Positions 1-4,807 of a stretch of 5,334 nucleotides of DNA are shown one piece after another. This stretch comes from Clostridia bacterium. Lineage in GTDB: Bacteria; Bacillota; Clostridia; Christensenellales; Aristaeellaceae. The DNA lies in contig JAFPYA010000350.1 in assembly GCA_017412445.1 (NCBI GenBank), positions 1 through 5,334 on the forward strand, written 5' to 3'. The stretch's first letter is position 1; every line of letters begins with the position of its first letter. The translations under genes were made by a program, and so were the position numbers. A model generated the notes under the pieces. The model had not been told where the DNA came from and made no database searches. It worked only from the letters and a program-made list of their open reading frames with translations.

Positions 1-520
1 CGCCCGCCTGTATGGAAATCTCCATTTCCTTTTGCAGCGTCAAATCCTGCTTGCGCACAAGGAATTCAAGCAGGTAGTATTGTGTCGGTAAATCAGAAAG
101 TAATATTTCTGTCGGGTCGCTTTGCGGGTGTTCCATATCGTAAACATGGAAACATTCAAAATTACAAACGATAATCCAACGGGGCCGCTGCGAATAAGGT
201 AAAACGCTTGCATAACGCTGCGCCTGTTGAATTGGCTTTAGCAGCGTTCCGTCAGATTGCTTTATGGGCTTTTTAAGGTCTTTGCCTATGCCTTTTTGTT
301 CTATAAGAACATGGGTTTCGGGGATATATCCGTCAATAAAGCTTGTATGGTCAAGGTGAACTTGATCTTCAAAAGCTATATATTCGGCTGCGTGTTCCAC
401 GCCGAAAACGTCAGTCAGCAATGAAAGCCAAAACTTTTGACTTTCACCTTTTTCATAGCCCTTGCCTTTCCAGTATTCAGCAAAATGTTTGGCTGCAGCG
501 CGTTGCTGTACGTCGTTCAT
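1..520 (-). CDS. MmeI-like (type IIL) restriction-modification enzyme, N-terminal part
   Basis: This is the first 173 residues of a protein that runs off the left edge with no stop. I translated it by hand from the ATG at 518-520, which has GGAGG seven bases upstream. The N-terminus matches the MmeI-like family, single polypeptides of roughly 900-1000 residues that carry an N-terminal nuclease, a gamma-class N6-adenine methyltransferase and a target-recognition domain. Recognisable blocks are QKFWLSLL (29-35), VFGVE (38-42), FIDGYIPE (61-68), VLIEQKG (71-77), KKPIKQSDG (83-91), LPYSQRPRW (107-115), CNFECFHVYDME (119-130) and KEMEISIQAG (164-173). D63 with E74-Q-K76 fits the PD-(D/E)xK nuclease active site, so the nuclease half looks intact. 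The methyltransferase motifs and specificity region lie outside the window. GC is about 44%, against about 60% in the next gene, which suggests acquisition by transfer. A solitary methyltransferase relative cannot be excluded. Confidence 0.88.
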   Translation of the reverse strand, partial: MNDVQQRAAAKHFAEYWKGKGYEKGESQKFWLSLLTDVFGVEHAAEYIAFEDQVHLDHTSFIDGYIPETHVLIEQKGIGKDLKKPIKQSDGTLLKPIQQAQRYASVLPYSQRPRWIIVCNFECFHVYDMEHPQSDPTEILLSDLPTQYYLLEFLVRKQDLTLQKEMEISIQAG

Positions 521-525
521 GGGTG

Positions 526-532
526 AACCTCC
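526..532 (-). promoter_or_regulatory. Ribosome-binding site of the MmeI-like gene
   Basis: GGAGGTT on the minus strand puts GGAGG seven bases before the ATG at 518-520. This fixes the start of the partial restriction gene and supports a complete, translatable 5' end. Confidence 0.8.
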
Positions 533-558
533 ATAAAGATGCTTACAAAACCCAGTAA

Positions 559-587
559 ATTATACCACACAAGCTCCGCGTCCGCAA
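559..587 (-). promoter_or_regulatory. Extended -10 sigma-A promoter of the MmeI-like gene
   Basis: On the minus strand TTGCGG (582-587) is followed after 17 bp by TATAAT (559-564). The bases TGG directly before TATAAT make an extended -10 (TGn), which can compensate for the weak -35. Just upstream lies an A/T tract with the palindrome AAAAACGTTTTT (591-602), which could act as an UP element. Transcription would start near 552, giving a leader of about 30 nt. The restriction gene therefore has its own promoter, after the terminator of the sugar operon. Confidence 0.75.
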
Positions 588-604
588 CAAAAAAACGTTT
601 TTGC

Positions 605-644
605 CTAAATAAAAACGGCGCGGCGCACTATGGCCGCACCGTTT
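605..644 (-). terminator. Intrinsic terminator of the sugar-importer operon
   Basis: Read on the minus strand, a 12-bp stem AAACGGTGCGGC / GCCGCGCCGTTT (633-644 and 613-624) has one T-G wobble, an 8-base loop, and is followed by TTATTT, so the run after GCCG is TTTTTATTT. It begins 15 bases after the stop codon of the solute-binding protein gene. There is no T tract on the plus-strand side, so it works in one direction. It separates the importer operon from the restriction gene. Confidence 0.92.
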
Positions 645-659
645 CTGTTTGGGCGGGGT

Positions 660-2171
660 TTACTTGGCGAAATAGGCGTTCAGCTGATCCGCCATGGCCG
701 CCTTGACCTCGTCAAGACCGGCGTCCTCGGCGTTCATCAGGAACTCGTCAAGCCAGCCGTCGATGTCGTCGACGAGGCCGAGCTGGAGCAGCGGGATGTA
801 CTGAGTGTAGGCCTCGCCTATGCCGGCCCAGGCGTCGGAGATTTCGGTGGTGGAGAAGGCGAAGGCCACGGTGGGGCTGTCTACGGAGATTTCGCCCCAG
901 ATGCCCATGAGCTCAGGCACGGTGGGGAATATGCCCTCCTGATCCATCTCGAGCAGCGTGTTCTTGAGTCCCCAGGAGGGAGCAGCGCCGTAGGTCCAGG
1001 GGCCGTAGTGCTCGCCCTGCTTCCAGGTGCCGTCCTCGTTGATCTCGATGTGGTAGCCGGGGATGCCGTAGCGGATGGCGACGTAGGCGTTGGGATCGTT
1101 CTTGAGCACGTCGAGCACCATCAGAGAGCGCTCCACGTTCTTGCACTTGTAGGTGAGGGCGTAGCCGTCGGCGTCGTACACGGCGGTGGACACCTGATCG
1201 AGGTTCAGGTCGTAAATCTCGGGCTTCCACTCGGGGTTGGACTTGAGTACGGAGGCCGCGATGTTGCCGCAGGTGCCGAGGTTCTCGATGAACACGGCGG
1301 AGGTGCCGTTGAGGAAGGAATCGTTTACGGTGGTCTGGTTGTTTATGGCGCTTCTGGACCAGGTGCCCGCGTCGGCCAGCGTCTTCATCTGAGCGGCAAA
1401 GGCCCTGAACTCCTCGGTCTCAAAGAGGTACTTTATGTCGTCGGCGGTGTAATCGGTCTTGCCGGGCTCATACTTGTAATAGAAGTAGTTGTTGTCCACG
1501 GTGATCATGCTGTTGGCGGTGGTGCAGAACAGGGTCTGCAGGGCCTTGCCGTTCAGGGAGGCGTTATAGGCGAAGGCTACGCCGCTTTCCTTGTCCTCGG
1601 CTACCTTGAGCATGTAGGTGTACAGGTCGTCAAGGGTCTTGAGCTCGGGCAGGCCGTACTTCTCGCGCAGGTCGCCGCGGATCAGCGCGGTGGGATGGCC
1701 GTAGCCGATCTTGCAGGCGGGCATGTAGTAGAGCTTGCCGTCGATGATGCCCTGCACATAGGAGGCCTTGGCCTGGGTGGCGAAGGTCTCGGGCATGTAC
1801 TTCTCGATCATCTCGTCGGTGATCTCAAGGAAGGCGTCCTGACCGACCTCGTCCACATAGAAGCACCAGCCGGAGGTGTAGATGATGTCCACGTCGTCGC
1901 GGCCGGAGAGCAGCAGGTCGTACTTCTGGGCGTAGTCGCTCATGCTCAGCGCCTTGAAGTTAACGGTGGTGTTGATCTTGTCGTTCAGAATTTCGTTTAC
2001 GTAGGCGAACACCATGTCCTCGTCGCCATACTGGTTGCCCACGTAGTAGAGGGTGATGTCCACGTGCTCGGAGACGTCAATGCCGTTGTAGGTCTTGGCG
2101 GTCTCGCCCAGCGCGGGGAGCATTGTCAGCACCATCATAAGCGCCAACATAAGGGGAATAAGTTTACGCAT
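660..2171 (-). CDS. Extracellular solute-binding protein of a CUT1 sugar ABC importer (DUF3502-like C-terminus)
   Basis: A 503-residue secreted binding protein that should capture a glycan or oligosaccharide outside the membrane and deliver it to the two permeases encoded just upstream. I chose the ATG at 2169-2171 because AAAGGAGG lies seven bases before it; a start ten codons earlier has no such site and would place the signal peptide internally. Residues 1-22 form a signal peptide (MRK, then a hydrophobic run to about LPALG). There is no lipobox cysteine, unlike most Gram-positive binding proteins. The body shows the family-1 pattern: ITLYYVGN (39-46), DDVDIIYTSGW (92-102), GIIDGKLYYMPA (141-152), RGDLREKYGLPELKTLDDL (165-183). 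YGIPGYHIEINEDG (368-381) and the tail from about 436 resemble the DUF3502 type seen with LplB/LplC permeases. It is last in the operon. Its codons favour AAG, GAG and ATC more strongly than those of the permeases, as expected of an abundant protein. The substrate cannot be read from sequence. Confidence 0.9.
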   Translation of the reverse strand: MRKLIPLMLALMMVLTMLPALGETAKTYNGIDVSEHVDITLYYVGNQYGDEDMVFAYVNEILNDKINTTVNFKALSMSDYAQKYDLLLSGRDDVDIIYTSGWCFYVDEVGQDAFLEITDEMIEKYMPETFATQAKASYVQGIIDGKLYYMPACKIGYGHPTALIRGDLREKYGLPELKTLDDLYTYMLKVAEDKESGVAFAYNASLNGKALQTLFCTTANSMITVDNNYFYYKYEPGKTDYTADDIKYLFETEEFRAFAAQMKTLADAGTWSRSAINNQTTVNDSFLNGTSAVFIENLGTCGNIAASVLKSNPEWKPEIYDLNLDQVSTAVYDADGYALTYKCKNVERSLMVLDVLKNDPNAYVAIRYGIPGYHIEINEDGTWKQGEHYGPWTYGAAPSWGLKNTLLEMDQEGIFPTVPELMGIWGEISVDSPTVAFAFSTTEISDAWAGIGEAYTQYIPLLQLGLVDDIDGWLDEFLMNAEDAGLDEVKAAMADQLNAYFAK

Positions 2172-2178
2172 AAGAGAT

Positions 2179-2186
2179 CCTCCTTT
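2179..2186 (-). promoter_or_regulatory. Ribosome-binding site that sets the binding-protein start
   Basis: AAAGGAGG on the minus strand stands seven bases before the ATG at 2169-2171. It decides the start in favour of the 503-residue form beginning MRKLIP. The longest open frame starts 30 bases earlier, in the intergenic sequence that holds this site. Confidence 0.88.
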
Positions 2187-2194
2187 ATTAATCA

Positions 2195-2207
2195 GGGGCA
2201 ACGCCCC
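2195..2207 (-). repeat. GC-rich stem-loop between permease and binding-protein genes
   Basis: GGGGC-GTT-GCCCC on the minus-strand transcript forms a 5-bp all-GC stem with a 3-base loop. It lies in the 48-nt gap, after the lplC-like stop and eight bases before the AAAGGAGG site of the next gene. No U tract follows, so it is unlikely to be a strong terminator. By analogy with other importer operons it may be a processing or stabilising element that raises binding-protein mRNA over permease mRNA; that role is inference. Confidence 0.55.
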
Positions 2208-2219
2208 AATTGTACCTGT

Positions 2220-3131
2220 TCAGCCCTTCACCGAGCCTATGGTGAGACCCTTTATGAAGTACCTCTGCACAAAGGGATACAGAAGCAGTATGGGGCCGGT
2301 CACGACGACGGTGAGAGCCATCTTCATGGCCTCAATGGGCACGGTGTTTATTATTTCGCCGGATTCGGCGGCTATCTGGCGCATGGCCTGCGCGTCGTTT
2401 ATCAGCTTGTACAAAAGATACTGCAGGCTGTACATGTTCGGGTCGTTTATGAACAGCATGGTGTTGTACCAGCTGTTCCAGAAGCCCAGCGCCGTGAAAA
2501 GGCCTATGGTGGCTATTACGGGCGTGGACAGGGGCCAGATGAGCCGTATGAATATTCTGAAGTCGCCCGCGCCGTCTATCTTGGCGGACTCGGTGATCTC
2601 GTAGGGTATGCTCGCCATGAACCCCTTCACGAGTATTATGTTCCATACGGACACGAGGCTCGGCACTATCAGCGCCCATATGCTGTCGCTCAGGCCCAGC
2701 TTTGTGCAGACCATGTACCAGGGCATGAGGCCGCCCGAAAACAGCGTGGTAAAGAAAAAGTAGAAGCTGAAGCCGTTGCGCCATTTAAAATCCTTGCGCA
2801 TAAGCACGTAGCCGGTCATCATGTTTATAAACGTGCTGGCCGCTGTGCCTACCACGGTGATGAAGGTGGTTATGCCGTAGGCGCGCGCAATCGAGCTGCC
2901 GTTTGAAAATATCTGGGCGTAGCTGGCCAGCGTGGGGTCGCGCGGGATGAGGTGGTAGCCGTTGCGGGCGATGGACTGCTCCGAGTCGAAGGACGCGCCT
3001 ATCACCAGCAAAAACGGCACTATGCACATAAGCGCGAAGATTATCAGCAGGGGATAGGTGACGAGGCGAAAGACCGTCTCATCCTTGCGCCGCCTTTTGC
3101 GCGCGGCGGGTACTATTTTGGACTCAATCAT
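2220..3131 (-). CDS. Carbohydrate ABC transporter permease, LplC/YtcP-like
   Basis: A 303-residue inner subunit of the sugar channel, pairing with the LplB-like permease. I start it at the ATG at 3129-3131, which has GAGGTG six bases upstream. A longer frame would run back into the preceding gene, and an in-frame GTG three codons earlier is part of the ribosome-binding site. A basic N-terminus (KRRRK, 12-16) is followed by about six membrane segments near 24-48, 86-109, 120-142, 150-170, 200-222 and 268-288. The EAA loop that contacts the ATPase is intact at about 178-204 (EITESAKIDGAGD, then IRLIWPLSTP). GGLMPWYM (133-140), GFWNSWYN (216-223) and the C-terminal YFIKGLTIGSVKG (291-303) are typical of the LplC/YtcP branch of CUT1 permeases. 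The gene starts 11 nt after the upstream stop, so translation is probably coupled. No ATPase gene is in the operon. Confidence 0.93.
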   Translation of the reverse strand: MIESKIVPAARKRRRKDETVFRLVTYPLLIIFALMCIVPFLLVIGASFDSEQSIARNGYHLIPRDPTLASYAQIFSNGSSIARAYGITTFITVVGTAASTFINMMTGYVLMRKDFKWRNGFSFYFFFTTLFSGGLMPWYMVCTKLGLSDSIWALIVPSLVSVWNIILVKGFMASIPYEITESAKIDGAGDFRIFIRLIWPLSTPVIATIGLFTALGFWNSWYNTMLFINDPNMYSLQYLLYKLINDAQAMRQIAAESGEIINTVPIEAMKMALTVVVTGPILLLYPFVQRYFIKGLTIGSVKG

Positions 3132-3137
3132 TTCGCG

Positions 3138-3143
3138 CACCTC
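3138..3143 (-). promoter_or_regulatory. Ribosome-binding site of the lplC-like gene
   Basis: GAGGTG on the minus strand lies six bases before the ATG at 3129-3131. Its first base is the last base of the TAG stop codon (3143-3145) of the lplB-like gene, so ribosomes finishing the first gene sit on the start site of the second. Confidence 0.7.
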
Positions 3144-4096
3144 TAAAACAGCGAGTAGTTGGGGTCCTTCTTTTTGACGATGGCGTTTGCTATTATTATG
3201 GTGATAAAGCACAGCACGGACTGATACAGGCCTATAGCCACGGTGCGCCCGGTGTCCTTGCTGTCAAACATCAGGCGGAAGACGTATGTGTCTATCACGT
3301 CCGTCACCTCAAACAGCCGCCCGTCCCTGCCGACCAGCTGATAGAACAAGTCGAGGTTTCCGCGGAACATGCGCCCCAGCGCAAGCAGCGTAAGCGTGAT
3401 TATGGTGGGCGTGAGCGAGGGGATGGTGACGTACCTTATGCGCTGGAATATGTTCGCGCCGTCGATTTCCGCCGCCTCCATTATGGTGTTGTCTATGCCG
3501 GTTATCGCGGCCAGATACACCACCGTGCCGTAGCCCACGCCCTTCCAGGCGTTGAAGAAGGTTATTATGTACGGCCAGATGCCTGGCTTTGCGTAATAGT
3601 CGGTGCGCCCCGCGCCCAGCGCCTCCCTTATGGAGTTGAACGTGCCGGTTTCGTAGCTCAGAAGCGAGTAGGCGATTGAACCGACTATTACCCACGAAAT
3701 GAAGTACGGCAGGAAAATCGCCGACTGAAGCAGCTTTTTGCTGGCCCTGTGGCGCATTTCGTTTAGCGTAATTGCGAACAGGACCTCGAGTATGTTGTTT
3801 GTGAAAATGAATACAAGGTTGTACAGGGCGGTGTTGCGGGTGACCGTCAGCGCCTTGCCGCTTTTAAAGAAAAATCTGAAATTCTTGAATATGGGGTCTA
3901 TCCAGGGGCTTTTGAATATGCCCAGCTTCATGCTGTACTTTTTGAATGCCAGCACCGTGCCGAACATGGGCAGATAGCTGAATACAAACACCAGCGCCAC
4001 GGCCGGCAGCAGCATCAGCAAAAGCGTGCGGTACTCCCACACATACTTGAAAAAGCTTTTCTTTTTGCGCCTTACGCGCCCGGCGGACTTAACCAT
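3143..4096 (-). CDS. Carbohydrate ABC transporter permease, LplB/YteP-like
   Basis: A 317-residue membrane subunit of the CUT1 importer and the first gene of the operon. The ATG at 4094-4096 is preceded by AGGGAG at eight bases. After a basic N-terminus (RRKKK, 9-13) come membrane segments near 24-45, 89-112, 122-146, 172-198, 226-242 and 287-305. YLPMFGTVLAFKKY (41-54) is typical of the LplB branch, as are FLPYFISWVIVG (128-139) and PNYSLF at the C-terminus. The ATPase-contact EAA loop is complete at about 207-230 (EAAEIDGANIFQRI, then IPSLTP). Its length is close to the usual 300-320 residues and I see no damage. The LplB/LplC branch imports complex or plant-derived glycans in several Bacillota, but the substrate here is not determined. 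It is transcribed from a perfect-consensus promoter about 100 bp upstream. Confidence 0.93.
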   Translation of the reverse strand: MVKSAGRVRRKKKSFFKYVWEYRTLLLMLLPAVALVFVFSYLPMFGTVLAFKKYSMKLGIFKSPWIDPIFKNFRFFFKSGKALTVTRNTALYNLVFIFTNNILEVLFAITLNEMRHRASKKLLQSAIFLPYFISWVIVGSIAYSLLSYETGTFNSIREALGAGRTDYYAKPGIWPYIITFFNAWKGVGYGTVVYLAAITGIDNTIMEAAEIDGANIFQRIRYVTIPSLTPTIITLTLLALGRMFRGNLDLFYQLVGRDGRLFEVTDVIDTYVFRLMFDSKDTGRTVAIGLYQSVLCFITIIIANAIVKKKDPNYSLF

Positions 4097-4139
4097 AGCG
4101 CTATCTCCCTAAAGTAAAAAGAGTCGGAGCGGAGGTCGG

Positions 4140-4166
4140 TTTAAGTCAAAGCGTATGCGGCTTAAA
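4140..4166. repeat. Inverted repeat in the importer mRNA leader
   Basis: TTTAAG (4140-4145) and CTTAAA (4161-4166) are perfect inverted arms around a 15-base centre. The element lies in the roughly 90-nt leader, at about +22 to +48 from the predicted start. It is AT-rich, so it would form only a weak RNA hairpin and might instead be a protein-binding site. It does not match any riboswitch class I know, and may be chance. Confidence 0.3.
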
Positions 4167-4194
4167 TGCCTCATTACATTAAATTCATAAACAT

Positions 4195-4223
4195 ATTATA
4201 ACGAAGCGCTCAATAATTGTCAA
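4195..4223 (-). promoter_or_regulatory. Perfect sigma-A promoter of the sugar-importer operon
   Basis: On the minus strand TTGACA (4218-4223) and TATAAT (4195-4200) are separated by exactly 17 bp, matching consensus at all twelve positions. The start should be near 4188, leaving a leader of about 90 nt before the lplB-like ATG. Such a strong core in a sugar operon implies repression rather than activation. The spacer holds AGCGCT (4205-4210) in the context AAGCGCT, resembling the core of LacI/CcpA-type operators, but the flanks do not fit a full cre site. Confidence 0.92.
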
Positions 4224-4225
4224 TA
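4210..4225. repeat. TCAATA direct repeat with 10-bp period over the -35 box
   Basis: TCAATA occurs at 4210-4215 and 4220-4225, one helical turn apart; on the minus strand it reads TATTGA-CAAT-TATTGA. The copies cover the -35 hexamer of the importer promoter and part of the spacer. A phased direct repeat at this spot could be a regulator site. Two short AT-rich copies could also be chance. Confidence 0.35.
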
Positions 4226-4350
4226 GTGAGAAAAGGATTATCAGTATTTGCAGTGCCGCCGCGCGTGCAAACGAAAAACGGCCTTTTTGCGCGGATTTAT
4301 AAAGGAAAAACGCGCCGCTACGGTCACAATATTATATATATGTAAATTTG
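4226..4350. other. Middle of the divergent control region, no gene seen
   Basis: Between the two promoters I see no supported coding sequence. The left half is GC-rich with short imperfect inverted repeats: CGTGCAAA (4263-4270) and TTTGCGCG (4285-4292) could pair with one wobble around a 14-base loop. The right half is A/T-rich up to the -35 of the regulator promoter, including a TATATATATGTAAAT stretch that might help as an UP element and contains a lone TGTA half-site. Confidence 0.4.
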
Positions 4351-4364
4351 TTGACAGATGTAGT
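4351..4364. promoter_or_regulatory. Candidate BlaI-type operator 1, over the -35
   Basis: ACA-GA-TGTAGT (4354-4364) resembles the TACA-N2-TGTA core bound by BlaI/MecI/CopY-type repressors. The right arm TGTA is complete; the left arm is GACA because it is part of the -35 TTGACA. Binding here would block RNA polymerase. Assignment rests on motif resemblance plus its place before a BlaI-type gene. Confidence 0.55.
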
Positions 4365-4373
4365 CTCGCGAGA
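4364..4373. repeat. Perfect 10-bp palindrome in the promoter spacer
   Basis: TCTCGCGAGA is a perfect palindrome ending directly against the -10 TATAAT. It does not resemble the TACA/TGTA arms expected for the adjacent repressor, so it may be a site for a different protein. A 10-bp palindrome can also occur by chance. Confidence 0.5.
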
Positions 4374-4392
4374 TATAATTCATATCAAGAGG

Positions 4393-4404
4393 CTACAATT
4401 GTTG
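4393..4404. promoter_or_regulatory. Candidate BlaI-type operator 2, downstream of the start
   Basis: CTACAATTGTTG contains TACA-AT-TGTT, one base from TACA-N2-TGTA, with ACAATTGT as a perfect 8-bp palindrome and an outer C-G match. It lies at about +8 to +19 of the predicted transcript. Its centre is 41 bp from that of operator 1, close to four helical turns, so two dimers would sit on the same DNA face. Confidence 0.55.
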
Positions 4405-4423
4405 TTTATATGGAGGAAACAGG

Positions 4424-4807
4424 ATGTCTGACGAATCGGCCAGCAGGATCTCCGAAGCGGAGCTTGAGATCATGAAGGTTTTATGGGAGGCGGAGAAGGC
4501 GCTGAGCGTGACCGAGATACGCGAGCGGCTCTTTGAGGGCAAGGGCTGGGAGCCCACCACCGTCAAAACGCTGATAACGCGCCTGTGCCGGAAGGGTGCG
4601 CTCAGACAGGAAAAGAAAAAGGTGTTTTATTACGCGCCGCTGATTTCACGCAAGGAATACGACGCATGGGCGACCCACGACCTGATAAAACGCCTGTATA
4701 ACGGCAGCGCGAGGGCGCTCGTGTCCGCGCTGGTGACGAGCGACGGGCTGACGAAGGCCGACATAGATGAGCTTAAGCGGATGTTTGACGAAGGGGATAA
4801 GAAATGA
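4424..4807 (+). CDS. BlaI/MecI/CopY-family transcriptional repressor
   Basis: A 127-residue protein, the normal length for the family. The ATG has GGAGG seven bases upstream. Residues 9-72 form the winged helix: ISEAELEIMKVLW (9-21), TEIRERL (30-36) and the recognition region TTVKTLITRLCRKGAL (45-60), then the wing with VFYYAPLIS (67-75). Residues 76-127 are the helical dimerisation tail. Family members bind TACA-N2-TGTA-like operators as dimers and are inactivated when the partner BlaR1/MecR1 protease is triggered. The Asn-Phe bond cut in staphylococcal BlaI/MecI (101-102) appears to align with Ala102-Leu103 here, so cleavage, if it occurs, uses another site. It overlaps the next gene by ATGA, giving a coupled repressor/sensor pair. 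A metal-responsive CopY role is unlikely, as no C-terminal CxC motifs are present. The target may be cell-wall stress genes rather than a beta-lactamase. Confidence 0.93.
   Translation: MSDESASRISEAELEIMKVLWEAEKALSVTEIRERLFEGKGWEPTTVKTLITRLCRKGALRQEKKKVFYYAPLISRKEYDAWATHDLIKRLYNGSARALVSALVTSDGLTKADIDELKRMFDEGDKK

Larger units (their letters stand above)
4351..4379 (+). promoter_or_regulatory. Perfect sigma-A promoter of the blaI/blaR1-like pair
   Basis: TTGACA (4351-4356) and TATAAT (4374-4379) lie 17 bp apart, another full consensus match. The start should be near 4386, with a short leader of about 38 nt to the repressor ATG. One candidate repressor site overlaps the -35 and another lies just after the start, so the strong core is probably held down by the BlaI-like product. 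Confidence 0.92.

Noticed and set aside
343..558. A 71-codon plus-strand frame over the restriction gene and its promoter.
   Set aside because: It lies opposite a well-conserved MmeI-like coding region and has no ribosome-binding site or recognisable product.
2172..2201. An upstream start adding ten residues to the binding protein.
   Set aside because: It would put the ribosome-binding site AAAGGAGG and part of the stem-loop inside the coding sequence and bury the signal peptide; the ATG at 2169-2171 is better in every respect.
630..2906. A 758-codon open frame on the plus strand, antisense to the binding protein and most of the lplC-like permease.
   Set aside because: Its start has no ribosome-binding site and lies within the terminator hairpin. 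The predicted protein is a G/V/L/H-rich low-complexity product typical of the complement of a GC-biased gene. The minus-strand genes in the same place have clear families, signals and start sites.
3132..3212. An upstream start adding 27 residues to the lplC-like permease.
   Set aside because: The extension overlaps the 3' end of the lplB-like gene, is unrelated to the family N-terminus and has no good ribosome-binding site.
4097..4188. A riboswitch or T-box in the importer leader.
   Set aside because: The leader is about 90 nt with only a weak AT-rich inverted repeat, and shows no T-box motif, known aptamer core or terminator/antiterminator pair.
4201..4217. A CcpA cre site in the importer promoter spacer.
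   Set aside because: Only the AAGCGCT core fits. The outer TG and CA positions of cre are not met, so I mention a LacI-like core but do not call a cre site.
4248..4475. A 75-codon plus-strand frame across the divergent control region into the repressor gene.
   Set aside because: It spans a perfect promoter and both candidate operators, overlaps the repressor start in another frame, and resembles no family.
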